Shown here piece by piece: positions 17,853 to 26,313 of a stretch of 64,000 nt of DNA. Position 1 is the first letter of the stretch. Every line of letters starts with the position of its first letter. Source of the stretch: Porphyromonas asaccharolytica DSM 20707 (GTDB lineage: Bacteria > Bacteroidota > Bacteroidia > Bacteroidales > Porphyromonadaceae); assembly GCF_000212375.1 (NCBI RefSeq), contig NC_015501.1, positions 1,612,001 through 1,676,000 of the forward strand, read 5' to 3'. Both the position numbers and the translations under genes were made by a program. The notes under the pieces were generated by a model, which was not told the origin of the DNA, ran no database searches, and saw only the letters and a program-made list of their open reading frames with translations.

Positions 17853-18914
17853 TCAATAGGTTGTATAAGCCGTCCAGCGTGCCTGGGCTACTTGATCAGC
17901 ATCCCACTGCTCGACCGTGTCAGCTCTTACGGAGAAGAGTGCTGCCTCGACCTGCTGCATCACATCACGCTTAGCCTCATTGGGGTGGTAAACAAACGCC
18001 TCAGCAACGACCAGCTCGTCTCCGCTAGGAGTGACGAAAGCATGCTGTACAAATGGACCGCCCATAGCTCCACCGCCACGCAGTTCCCATAGTCCACGCA
18101 GCTCGGTACGCATCGGCTGCCCCTCGATGGCGACTCGTCTCGTCATCAAGATATGAGGAGCTGTGACCGCATGACTCCCTTCGACAGGACCAGGCACGTT
18201 AGCTGCGAGGACCGAGTCACGTAGGGCTACAAGGTAAGGCACAGTCAGTGCCTCGCCATGGTAGGGCACCTTGTAGAGCAACATATCGGTGCGCCGACGC
18301 ATCGTATTGTTGGAAAGCCAAAGACAGTTCTCGCCTACCTTGTAGGAGACGATGTCTTCGGGCGCATTGAGATGGTAGCCGATATGCTTCACGGCTAGTT
18401 GGTCAGCCGTGCGGCTAAAGTTCTTCACCAAGTTACTCGCTTGTACCGCTAGCTCGTGGCGTACGAATAAGTTGAGCACAGCTCGTCCACGATCTGCCAT
18501 AAGGAAGCAGACAGAGTCTGGCGAAGGGCTTTGTATCGTCACCACGATCTGTCCGTGTGCCCACTGGTCGTAAGCGTACTTGACACTATTCTGCGTATAT
18601 CGTCCCGCATCGATGTCGACAATCAGTATGTTGCGTACATAGCGGAGGAAGGTGTCAAAGTCCTTCGGATCGACCGTCGTCACGTCCATCTGCTCCTCGA
18701 CCTGAGGCATGGCAGGTACGTAGCTTCGCAGCATCGCCTTGACAGCCGTGCCGACAGAGTCTGCTAGGTAGTCACGATCCATGACGAGCATCACCTCGTT
18801 TGGCTTGCCACTGGCTTGGGTAAAAGTGCTACCGCCTCCCCCCGAGCAACTACTCATAGCAAGTAATGTGAGTAGTGCCGCAAAGAGTGACGTAAATTGG
18901 TATAAGGGTCTCAT
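17853..18914 (-). CDS. DUF4837-like lipoprotein
   Basis: A 353-residue protein with a lipoprotein signal (Cys23 after LAMSS) and a Gly/Ser-rich linker. The start GKPNEVMLVMD, the NILIVDID segment and the LRGLWELRGGGAMGGPFVQHA block resemble the Bacteroidota family DUF4837, judged from memory. Function is unknown. It is followed by pdxA at 7 bp and preceded by the putative RNA-binding protein gene at 26 bp, so all are probably one operon. Confidence 0.7.
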   Translation of the reverse strand: MRPLYQFTSLFAALLTLLAMSSCSGGGGSTFTQASGKPNEVMLVMDRDYLADSVGTAVKAMLRSYVPAMPQVEEQMDVTTVDPKDFDTFLRYVRNILIVDIDAGRYTQNSVKYAYDQWAHGQIVVTIQSPSPDSVCFLMADRGRAVLNLFVRHELAVQASNLVKNFSRTADQLAVKHIGYHLNAPEDIVSYKVGENCLWLSNNTMRRRTDMLLYKVPYHGEALTVPYLVALRDSVLAANVPGPVEGSHAVTAPHILMTRRVAIEGQPMRTELRGLWELRGGGAMGGPFVQHAFVTPSGDELVVAEAFVYHPNEAKRDVMQQVEAALFSVRADTVEQWDADQVAQARWTAYTTY

Positions 18915-18940
18915 AAGTCTGTAGCGTTATAGCGAGTAGA

Positions 18941-19855
18941 TCACTCAGCGCTGTTTTTGCGCTTACTGTAGCTATCCTGTCTCTCCTTGACCTCCTGATA
19001 CTTATCCTGAATGCTCTTATTCTCGGGGTACTGCTCCCGCATCGTCTCGAGAAGCGGTAATACGATCGGGAAGTTGTAGTATCTCGTCTTCAAGATATGG
19101 TCTACGAGGAGTAGCAGACGGTGTATAGTACCTGGCGAAGCGATACCACTGGCGGTGTAGCCCTTTTCGTTAGACCCTTTGCAAAAAACTACCTCGTCCG
19201 TCACGCTGAGATCTTCGTCAGTCAGTGCATTAAAGGGGAACCAATAGTTTGTCTTCTCCTCATCAAAAGCCTCAATAAAGCCGTACTTCTTCATGTTCTC
19301 CCGCATCTTGATCGTTCCTGCAGGACGTACCAAGAGCAGGTCTTCGGCAGGTATTATGCTCCGATCCTCATTAGCCTCTATCTCGTCTAGGATCTCGCTT
19401 AGGGTAGGCTTGTCGGCAGAGTTACGAGGGTATCGATTTGAACCCGCTTTCTGTTGCTTAGAGGTGTGTGACTTGAGCTGATTCTTGTTAGGTAGCGGGA
19501 TGCGATCGCCAGGCTTGTAGATGTAGGTTTTGTCCTTGTCTATCGAGCCTTCAAGCGGGGAGAGCAGACTCTCTATCGCCTCTTCATCTGATTGCGTTGT
19601 CTCGGTGCTTGCTTCGGGCTGAAGATCCTCCTCTTCGATAACCTCTATCTCTTTGGTAGCAGTCTTCTCTCTCCTATTGTAAACCGTAAAGGACTCGATC
19701 AGCTCCTCACGGATGAAATGCTGGTCACCACGACGACTCTCGAGGACTATGTAGTCGCCACAAACTGCTTGGAAGGTACCTCTGAAGGATCTATCCTTCG
19801 ATACGATAAGAACACTCTGACCTGGTGTCAGCCAACTTGCGAAATCATTTTTCAT
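18941..19855 (-). CDS. Putative RNA-binding protein: Sm-like barrel plus cold-shock-like domain
   Basis: A 304-residue protein with no family name that I recognise. Residues 8-60 have the pattern of a small Sm/Hfq-like beta barrel (LTPGQSVLIVSKD, RGTFQAVCGDYIVLES). Residues 60-150 are acidic, then basic and low-complexity. Residues about 179-238 read like a cold-shock OB fold (GTIKMRENMKKYGFI, NYWFPFNAL, DEVVFCKGSNEKGYTASGI). A helical C-terminus with a tetratricopeptide-like look follows. The combination suggests nucleic-acid binding in the cytoplasm; this is inference from sequence pattern only. It has its own promoter and leads into the lipoprotein-pdxA operon. Confidence 0.6.
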   Translation of the reverse strand: MKNDFASWLTPGQSVLIVSKDRSFRGTFQAVCGDYIVLESRRGDQHFIREELIESFTVYNRREKTATKEIEVIEEEDLQPEASTETTQSDEEAIESLLSPLEGSIDKDKTYIYKPGDRIPLPNKNQLKSHTSKQQKAGSNRYPRNSADKPTLSEILDEIEANEDRSIIPAEDLLLVRPAGTIKMRENMKKYGFIEAFDEEKTNYWFPFNALTDEDLSVTDEVVFCKGSNEKGYTASGIASPGTIHRLLLLVDHILKTRYYNFPIVLPLLETMREQYPENKSIQDKYQEVKERQDSYSKRKNSAE

Positions 19856-19946
19856 AATCGATATGTCTATTGGTCTGTAATCTATATGCCACAGGTGAGT
19901 CTGCTTGGCTCGTACTTCGTCGTGGCAGATCTTTCATGTGGATACA

Positions 19947-19978
19947 CAAAGATAGTGAATTCTTTGACTCCTTTGCAA
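19947..19978 (-). promoter_or_regulatory. Promoter of the Sm/cold-shock-like gene
   Basis: On the minus strand TTG (19976-19978), a 21-bp spacer and TATCTTTG (19947-19954) match the Bacteroidota promoter pattern. The start codon at 19855 is about 90 bp downstream. The rest of the 358-bp region up to 20213 holds only the terminator at 20073-20126. Confidence 0.6.
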
Positions 19979-20072
19979 TGTTGTGCCACATTCTTTCCAA
20001 TTTATCCTCTTCTAAAATAGTACACAGTTGGAGAAGCCAACTGCAACAGCGATGAAACAAGAAAAAAGGAGT

Positions 20073-20126
20073 AAAAAGCAATTGAGCAAGTCAGAGGAGG
20101 AATGTATCCTCGCTGACTTGCTCAAT
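20073..20126 (-). terminator. Intrinsic terminator after the outer-membrane barrel genes
   Basis: ATTGAGCAAGTCAG (20081-20094) and CTGACTTGCTCAAT (20113-20126) form a perfect 14-bp stem, extended inward by GAGGA/TCCTC. On the minus strand it is followed by a T-run (GCTTTTT). It lies 88 bp after the stop of the barrel gene. Confidence 0.85.
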
Positions 20127-20213
20127 GAGCTAAAAAAGAGTCTTCGTATATCCTATCCTAGGTTTCTTTGTTGTATTCTTACGTTGATAGGCATTGTAAA
20201 GGTCCAAAGTGTG

Positions 20214-22628
20214 CTAGAAGCGGCGCTCGATGTCTCGTGCACCTTGGCTGCGGGTGGAGGAGGTGTCCTTGCCGTTGGAGAATTTGTACGAGATTGATAT
20301 GTAGAGCGTCGGGTCGTCGTAGCTATTGTCGAAGGTGACGCTGTAGCCGTCGTACTGGCTCACTCCCTTATAATTCGAGACTAGGAGGTTTAGTCCAGCG
20401 ATGGAGAGCGCGAGCCGTCTATTCAAGAGGAAGTAGCTCATGCCGAGTCCTACATTGTACTGCGGCTCTAGGGTGACGACCGTCGTCTTCTGCCGTCCCG
20501 TGTACTCGCCCGAGAGGAAGCCAGTCCAGGTGCGGCTCTCGTTGAAGGTAAAGTCCAGGTAGCCGCTGCAGCCCCACTCGCTGCCCGTCATCTTAGGAGG
20601 AAGCTGTGGCAGTGTGGAGGTGTAGATGCTTCGGCCATAGTACGCCTCAAGGTTGGCACTCACCCAGCGCAGCTTGTCAAAGTAGTAGCCAGCCTCAGCT
20701 CCTAGGAAGAGACTGTTTTGCGCATTCTCCATCTGCGTGTAGACCCGCTCGCCCTGCAGAGTCGATATAGGAGTCATCAGCCGCAGTCCTCTCCGCAAGC
20801 GTCCGCGGATAGAGAGGGCTTGGTCGAAGGTGTAGCCGACACCCAGTAAGTAGCGCAGCTCAGGACGAAGCTGCGCATTCCCTTGATAAAAGGTGCGCTC
20901 GTTGACCTGCCAGACGAAAGGGTTGAGGTCTCTAAACTTAGGCTCCACGATGGAGCTATTGACCGTGAGCGTCAGCTGATGCCTCGACGAGGGGGTGTAG
21001 CTGGTGTGTAGCATTGGGAGCCAAGCGTCGTCATAGCGGTCTAGCTCAGGGATTGTGGTCATCGATTGCCCTTGCTGTGCTAGGTGCGACTTGACCCCGA
21101 GGTAGCGCACACCTAGGCGCATCCACCACTGTTCGCTGAGGCGAAGCGTACCGCTGACATAAGGTGAGAGACTCCACTCCTGCCAGACGATGTCGTTGCG
21201 CTGCTGTATGAGCGGGTACGGACTCACCGCATCGTTGTGCGCTCGGTGGTTGGCGGAGCTACTCCAAGCCCCCTTGATACCAGTCTCTAAGAGGTAGCGG
21301 TTGTCACTATCTAGATAAATAGCGTAGTCGCTACTCAGATGCGCCCCCGAGGTACGCAGGTCCCGCTCTTCACTATAAGCTAAGAAAGGGTCGCTCTGTG
21401 GCAATTCCTGACCTACGTAAGTCGTCTGCGAGTCATTCGTTAGGTTAAAGTAAGATAGCTCACTCCAGAGCTGTCCGCCCCGCTCCCCGAAGGTTGCCTC
21501 CCAGTAAGCGGTCGCTGTGATGCGTGGCTCGGTAGCTAGGTAGCCGTTGCTATTCTCCACGACCCGCTCTGGGGTACCCGGCTGCGTGGTCGTCTCCTGA
21601 CTCTCGAAGATGTTATGGTACTTCTTCCTATTCCACGAGAGCGCCACGCCCAGCAGGCTTTTCTCCCCGTAGGCGTACTGCAGCGTGCCACGCACACCCA
21701 TATAGTCATAGCGCCCCACCGAGGGTGTGTAAGTATGGTAGCGATAATCTTTTGCCTCGTAGGTGACATCCTCTAGATTGTCTGAGCCGTTGAAATTGAT
21801 CGAAGGAGCTATCGATGCGAAGAGTCCTCGCCGATTGTAAAGCAGTGAGCCGTAGCCTCCGTAGCGATAGCTATCCTTGTTGGCATACATGCCTTCCGTG
21901 CCAATCACCCCGCCCATATACTCCTTAAAGAGAGAGGAGGTGTGCAAGATGATCATAGCCGTATTGCCGTCGGGGTCGTACCTAAGCGGTGGTTGCGTGA
22001 TGACCTCCACACGGTCTATCAGCCCCGCATCATAACCCTTGAGGAGACCGGCAATCTCCGAGGCATCGACCCGCTGCAAGACGTTGCCTATCTTGACCAA
22101 GACCTGCTCCTTGCCTAGGATACCGAGCTGGTTACCCTTCACCTGCACCTTCGGTATATGCTTGAGCAAGTCTAAGGCATCGTTGCTGCGCTCCCTGATC
22201 TCGCGCACATCGACTGTAAAGCCGTCGGGCTGCGTTCGCACCCCAACGATCTGCCCCCGCACGACCACCGTCTGCAGCTCCTCAGCACTCGTCTCTAGGG
22301 TAATGGTGCCTAGGTCGAGCGGATCGGGCGTGAGACTAATCTCCTCCGTGTGCATCGCATAGCCGAGGTAGCTCACGCCGAAGATATAGTTCCCCGCAGG
22401 CGCATTCATCGTAAAGCCCCCCGCAGCATCGCTCACAGCAAACTGCACGATCTCTTGCGTCTCCCGATCCTTGACAAGGAAGACAGAGGCTCCCTCGAGC
22501 ACTCCCTCTGCATTTCTAATAGTTCCCGTGATGACACCCCCAGTCGTCTGCGCCGAGGCGATGACGCTCCACAGGAGGAGTCCGATGGCTAGATGTAGTA
22601 GTCTCTTGATCGTTCGTGTATGTCGCAT
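20214..22628 (-). CDS. Outer-membrane beta-barrel receptor, TonB-receptor-like (carboxypeptidase-regulatory N-domain)
   Basis: An 804-residue secreted protein: signal peptide (residues 1-26, ending ASA-Q), a carboxypeptidase-regulatory-like domain (about 30-115, with GTIRNAEGVLEGASVFL and FGVSYLGYAM), a plug-like domain (about 118-220, with DALDLLKHIPKV) and a long beta-barrel ending in RDIERRF after YISISYKF. This is the layout of the Bacteroidota outer-membrane barrel family related to TonB-dependent receptors. It begins 20 bp after a gene of the same layout, so the pair is an operon. The ligand cannot be told. Confidence 0.8.
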   Translation of the reverse strand: MRHTRTIKRLLHLAIGLLLWSVIASAQTTGGVITGTIRNAEGVLEGASVFLVKDRETQEIVQFAVSDAAGGFTMNAPAGNYIFGVSYLGYAMHTEEISLTPDPLDLGTITLETSAEELQTVVVRGQIVGVRTQPDGFTVDVREIRERSNDALDLLKHIPKVQVKGNQLGILGKEQVLVKIGNVLQRVDASEIAGLLKGYDAGLIDRVEVITQPPLRYDPDGNTAMIILHTSSLFKEYMGGVIGTEGMYANKDSYRYGGYGSLLYNRRGLFASIAPSINFNGSDNLEDVTYEAKDYRYHTYTPSVGRYDYMGVRGTLQYAYGEKSLLGVALSWNRKKYHNIFESQETTTQPGTPERVVENSNGYLATEPRITATAYWEATFGERGGQLWSELSYFNLTNDSQTTYVGQELPQSDPFLAYSEERDLRTSGAHLSSDYAIYLDSDNRYLLETGIKGAWSSSANHRAHNDAVSPYPLIQQRNDIVWQEWSLSPYVSGTLRLSEQWWMRLGVRYLGVKSHLAQQGQSMTTIPELDRYDDAWLPMLHTSYTPSSRHQLTLTVNSSIVEPKFRDLNPFVWQVNERTFYQGNAQLRPELRYLLGVGYTFDQALSIRGRLRRGLRLMTPISTLQGERVYTQMENAQNSLFLGAEAGYYFDKLRWVSANLEAYYGRSIYTSTLPQLPPKMTGSEWGCSGYLDFTFNESRTWTGFLSGEYTGRQKTTVVTLEPQYNVGLGMSYFLLNRRLALSIAGLNLLVSNYKGVSQYDGYSVTFDNSYDDPTLYISISYKFSNGKDTSSTRSQGARDIERRF

Positions 22629-22648
22629 AGTGTGTCGTGTGTATGTGT

Positions 22649-25087
22649 CTATTTATCATCGCTGGAAATAATGCGTGAGGCGTCAGATCGCTTCGCTTGG
22701 ATCTTCTGATTGAGCGATGACTTGCCGAAGTAGTATGCGATGGATAGCGAGATGCCCATATCCTCACCCCACGACTTCGTCCACCGATCGAAGTCCGGTG
22801 TGTGACTCTCTGATAAGCCCCACGAGTGGATGCCGTGTCTGAGGCTTTGCCTCCAAGACTTGTATGCCCATAAAGTCAGCATCACACGGGAACCAATGCC
22901 TTTGCTCATCATGATGTTGCATTGCATCATCCCATCCTGTGTGGTGTAGAGATAGTGGTAAGGAGATGAGTAGCTGAAGTTGACATCTGCTGTCCAGTCG
23001 TAGCGGTCTGAAAGCGTGAAGGCATTGTTGAAGGAGCCGTCCGCCATCCAGGTTCGGTAGTTGTGCCCATACTGAGGAAGCCCCGCTATGGTCACCTCAT
23101 TACGAGTGTATCGTCCCGACACATTAGCATTGGCATACCACCACGAGGTGATGTTACCTCCATATCCCATAGAAAGGCTCAGCGACCGACCGACACCGTA
23201 GTTGTAGCTCTTAGTCGCAATTACTCGATCAGGAGTCAGTATAGCAAAGCTACCGATGTTGTCTCGCGTCTCTCCGTAATAAGCTTGAGCATAAAAGTTG
23301 CGGTAGCGAGCCGTCAAGGAGTGAAACATAGAGCGAGCTGGTCTCAACTCTGGATTGCCCTGCGTGTAGGCATTCATTGCAGTCCACTTGACAAAGGGAG
23401 AGTACGATGCAAAGGAGGAGTAGTTATTACTCATGGAGAAGCCATACGAGAGACTCAATGCACCTCGCCGCCAAGATACACTGGCATAGGGGAGCAGGTA
23501 CCATCGCCCGGAATAGTGTTGCCTCGCACCATCATCATAAGCCCCCGATGTACTATGATACTGTCCATACAGCCCACCATACAGCGAGATATTATACGGG
23601 AGCTGATAGTATGCCAAGAGATAAGGGAGATGCAGCATCTCGCTGTAATGCAATGTGCGGTCTGCTGGACGAAAGCTGCCTGGGATCACACGGATGTCGT
23701 AGGTCTCACTGTAGCGAGCCCGATTCAGCGAACTATTGTTGCCTAAATAGAGGTATAGTTTCTCAGAGAGCGGGATCGATAGTTGCGTCTTAGAGGAGTA
23801 GCCACTCGTTGCCATCGGGAGGTTAGACTGGTAGTCCAAGTAGGATGGATGACTTGGCAGGTCACTCCTATTATAGCGTTGGCTCATCGTCTGGCGGTAG
23901 TCACTCCAGAGACCGCTAACTTCTGCCGTCAAGTACATACCATGGGGGAGCTTGCCTTGGTAGTAGATGATGCTCCCTAGGTAGCTATCCACGTAGTCTC
24001 TGTTGATGTGTCCCGTGAAGGTCGAGTCTATGCCGACGGAACTATAACGGTCGGTTATAGTAGTACGCGGCTTGCCTCCATAGCGATAGAGATCTATTGA
24101 GGCTCCCACCGTATGTCCCTCTGCAATTTTGTATTCTCCCGTCAAGTTGAGGTCATATTGATGACGACGGGTGTCTCGGAGCTGCTCGGAGGTATTGATC
24201 ACTCCCGACTGCAAGTAGTGAGTCTCTCCCTCAGACCGCTCATAGTCTCTCAAGTTACGAGCCCCAGCGTAGAGCTGCACTTGCCATCTGGGTGCCTGAT
24301 AGACGAGTGTCGTGCTAAGCGTCTCCTTCCACCTTCTAGTGCGGATCACCTCTCCACGCAGACTCCCTTGGAACCCCACATTGTTGTCCTCGATGACAAG
24401 GTCGATGACTGCCGTACGTTCACCGACGCCATACTCTGGTGATGGCTGATAAAGGACTTTCATCGATTTGATCTGGCTTGCTGATAGCGTTTTTAGATAG
24501 CTCATTAAGGCCGACATGGACATGAGGGAGCGACGACCATTGATAAAGAACACGACATCGTCCGTTCCCACCACGGAATAGCTATCCAATCCCTTCTTTG
24601 AGATCATCGGCACATAGGCAAGAAGATCTACGGCAGTACGATTGCTGATCAAGTCTTGATTAAGAATACGACACTCGATGCCACCTACGATCGGCTTAGT
24701 ACGCACTTGATGCGCTAAGACGACTACCTCTCCGAGTGCAGTGTCATCATCCTCCATAATCACCTCTCGGTAAGCTTCTAGTGTGACATCGTATGGGATA
24801 GTGACTTGCTTAGCTCCAATGAGTGAATAGGTGACGCTGAACGCCTTCTCTGGAAGTTTCATCGCATACCTACCTAAACTATCCGTCACAGCCATCGTAA
24901 GCAATGTGGAGTCTTGGTTACTATATAGCAACACATGCACATTCTCCAGTGGAGTACGCTCCTTTGAGAGGACTCTACCTATTACTTCCTGTGCAGTTGT
25001 GGCTTGTAGAGACAGGCCAAGGCAACACAGTATTATAGCTATGGTGGAAGTTACTTTTGACATGGAAGCTTTATTGATATACTGCAT
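22649..25087 (-). CDS. Outer-membrane beta-barrel receptor, TonB-receptor-like
   Basis: An 812-residue protein with the same layout as the gene downstream: signal peptide (residues 9-32), regulatory-like beta domain (about 34-112, GRVLSKERTPLENVHVLLY), plug-like domain with DLLAYVPMISKKG and FINGRRSLM, and a Tyr-rich barrel. ATG 25063 (MSKVTSTIA) is an equally good start and fits the signal peptide better. It lies 105 bp after a tetR gene on the same strand, separated by a hairpin, which suggests TetR control of the pair. The two receptors are similar in layout but clearly diverged. Confidence 0.8.
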   Translation of the reverse strand: MQYINKASMSKVTSTIAIILCCLGLSLQATTAQEVIGRVLSKERTPLENVHVLLYSNQDSTLLTMAVTDSLGRYAMKLPEKAFSVTYSLIGAKQVTIPYDVTLEAYREVIMEDDDTALGEVVVLAHQVRTKPIVGGIECRILNQDLISNRTAVDLLAYVPMISKKGLDSYSVVGTDDVVFFINGRRSLMSMSALMSYLKTLSASQIKSMKVLYQPSPEYGVGERTAVIDLVIEDNNVGFQGSLRGEVIRTRRWKETLSTTLVYQAPRWQVQLYAGARNLRDYERSEGETHYLQSGVINTSEQLRDTRRHQYDLNLTGEYKIAEGHTVGASIDLYRYGGKPRTTITDRYSSVGIDSTFTGHINRDYVDSYLGSIIYYQGKLPHGMYLTAEVSGLWSDYRQTMSQRYNRSDLPSHPSYLDYQSNLPMATSGYSSKTQLSIPLSEKLYLYLGNNSSLNRARYSETYDIRVIPGSFRPADRTLHYSEMLHLPYLLAYYQLPYNISLYGGLYGQYHSTSGAYDDGARQHYSGRWYLLPYASVSWRRGALSLSYGFSMSNNYSSFASYSPFVKWTAMNAYTQGNPELRPARSMFHSLTARYRNFYAQAYYGETRDNIGSFAILTPDRVIATKSYNYGVGRSLSLSMGYGGNITSWWYANANVSGRYTRNEVTIAGLPQYGHNYRTWMADGSFNNAFTLSDRYDWTADVNFSYSSPYHYLYTTQDGMMQCNIMMSKGIGSRVMLTLWAYKSWRQSLRHGIHSWGLSESHTPDFDRWTKSWGEDMGISLSIAYYFGKSSLNQKIQAKRSDASRIISSDDK

Positions 25088-25132
25088 AATTAGGGGTGTA
25101 TAAACGAGAAAGCCATTTTTAGAGTAATCATA

Positions 25133-25183
25133 GAGCTACCGAAGCCGTTTGCCCCTGCTCTGACAGGGTTTCGGGTGTAGCTC
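25133..25183 (-). other. Hairpin between the tetR gene and the receptor operon
   Basis: GAGCTAC (25133-25139) and GTAGCTC (25177-25183) pair, extended by CCGAA/TTCGG with small bulges. In the minus direction there is no T-run after it, so it is not a clear terminator; it may be an attenuating or stabilising structure or a partial operator. Confidence 0.4.
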
Positions 25184-25192
25184 CTAGCTCTT

Positions 25193-25810
25193 TCAGTTTA
25201 TATGGTGTAGGGTGTATAGGTACTCCCATTGCTTGCGTAGTGCTGCGATAGAGAGCGTGTCAATCATCGCTCCTTCGAAAGAGAGCCCTAGGTAGAGGTG
25301 GTGAAAGGTCTCTGCGAGCATTGTCGTATCTGTGTCGGGACGTATCTCGCCACGATCCTTCGCGAGGTTGATCGCCTTGCTCCAAGCTTCTATCTTTTTC
25401 GCTTCGTACTCCTGGACCTGCTCGCTCCAGGTCTCGTGATGATCTTTTAGGTACAAGATGAAGCTCATAAAGCTGGCAGACGTGACACGCACATCGACCT
25501 CCCTGAGGAAATAGGTCATCCGTCGCTCTATGAGAGCCAAGCATGTGTCTATAAAGTCTTTGAGGGGCGTCGGACTAGTCAAGTACTCCGCACCATAATC
25601 CACCTCCTCGAGGAATGCATCGATGAATTGGTCAGCGACATGCTTAAACAGATCCTCCTTGCCACTGAAATGATGAAATATAGCACCTCGAGTGACCTGA
25701 GCAGCGCGCTCAATATCTGTAAAGCTGACAGCATCGTATCCCCGTGCGAGAAAGAGCTTAAAGCTCTCTCGGACTATTGCCGCTTTCTTTTTAGTCTCTT
25801 TTCCTTCCAT
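25193..25810 (-). CDS. TetR/AcrR-family transcriptional regulator
   Basis: A 205-residue protein with a TetR helix-turn-helix at residues 12-58 (ESFKLFLARGYDAVSFTDI and VTRGAIFHHFSGKEDLF) and a helical ligand-binding C-terminal domain. Such regulators repress nearby genes until a ligand binds. Its own promoter is well defined (25855-25885), and the two receptor genes downstream on the same strand are the most likely targets. The ligand is unknown. Confidence 0.9.
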   Translation of the reverse strand: MEGKETKKKAAIVRESFKLFLARGYDAVSFTDIERAAQVTRGAIFHHFSGKEDLFKHVADQFIDAFLEEVDYGAEYLTSPTPLKDFIDTCLALIERRMTYFLREVDVRVTSASFMSFILYLKDHHETWSEQVQEYEAKKIEAWSKAINLAKDRGEIRPDTDTTMLAETFHHLYLGLSFEGAMIDTLSIAALRKQWEYLYTLHHIN

Positions 25811-25854
25811 AGCGATCAGACAAATACGTATCGGTTGGTTTTTCTTTCTAGGCG

Positions 25855-25885
25855 CAATATTACAAATAAAAAACGAACTGACAAA
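25855..25885 (-). promoter_or_regulatory. Promoter of the tetR gene
   Basis: On the minus strand TTTG (25882-25885), a 19-bp spacer and TAATATTG (25855-25862) give a good Bacteroidota promoter with one mismatch in the -7 box. The start codon at 25810 is 44 bp downstream. Confidence 0.65.
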
Positions 25886-25953
25886 GCGTACCCCTGCGGT
25901 TCAATTTCGCAAATCTCATGAAATACGACTCAACACGCTGACGTGTAGCGACT

Positions 25954-26072
25954 TGTAGGGACGCACGGTCGTGTCTAGCGGGAGGGCGTCCGTTGGGTCA
26001 AAGGTTACAGCGTCTGTCGGTTTTAACGGAAATGGATGCCCTCGGACTCAACACTATCCGTGCGTTCCTACA
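25954..26072. repeat. REP-like inverted repeat with 15-bp arms
   Basis: TGTAGGGACGCACGG (25954-25968) and CCGTGCGTTCCTACA (26058-26072) are inverted with one G-U-tolerant mismatch and enclose 89 bp. The GTAGGGRCG core recurs as shorter hairpins at 44978 and 55411. The element lies in the 963-bp divergent region between the tetR and luxR-type genes. Confidence 0.6.
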
Positions 26073-26106
26073 TCGGGGCACTCGTGAGATTGGAGGAATT
26101 TAAGCT

Positions 26107-26221
26107 CCACGGAGGGCCGAAATAAAAGTTCGGAAGAATGAAATGAAACTTCGGAAGAAAGAAATCATAAGTCCGAAGAGTTTTTCTGCGCCTCACTGGA
26201 TAATCAGAGATCTCCACCGAG
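26107..26221 (-). repeat. Decayed CCACGTGG array (copy D, inverted)
   Basis: Degenerate boxes start near 26107 (CCACGGAG), 26128 (GTTCGGAA), 26149 (CTTCGGAA), 26171 (GTCCGAAG), 26192 (CTCACTGG) and 26214 (CCACCGAG). Steps are 21, 21, 22, 21 and 22 bp. The two TTCGGAA boxes around GAATGAAATGAAA mirror the centre of copy A, so this is an eroded copy lying head to head with copy B 140 bp away. Confidence 0.6.
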
Positions 26222-26280
26222 GTGTTTTCGATTTCTTCCATAGAGAGGTAGATGAGCGCACGATTAGTGCGTCACCCCCC

Positions 26281-26313
26281 TAATCTCTAACTTCTAACCT
26301 CTAATCTCTAATA
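26281..26313 (-). repeat. TTAGNNN heptamer repeat, four units
   Basis: On the minus strand the stretch reads TTAGAGA, TTAGAGG, TTAGAAG, TTAGAGA and a final TTAG. It directly abuts the left end of array copy B, as a similar run does at copy C. Confidence 0.75.
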
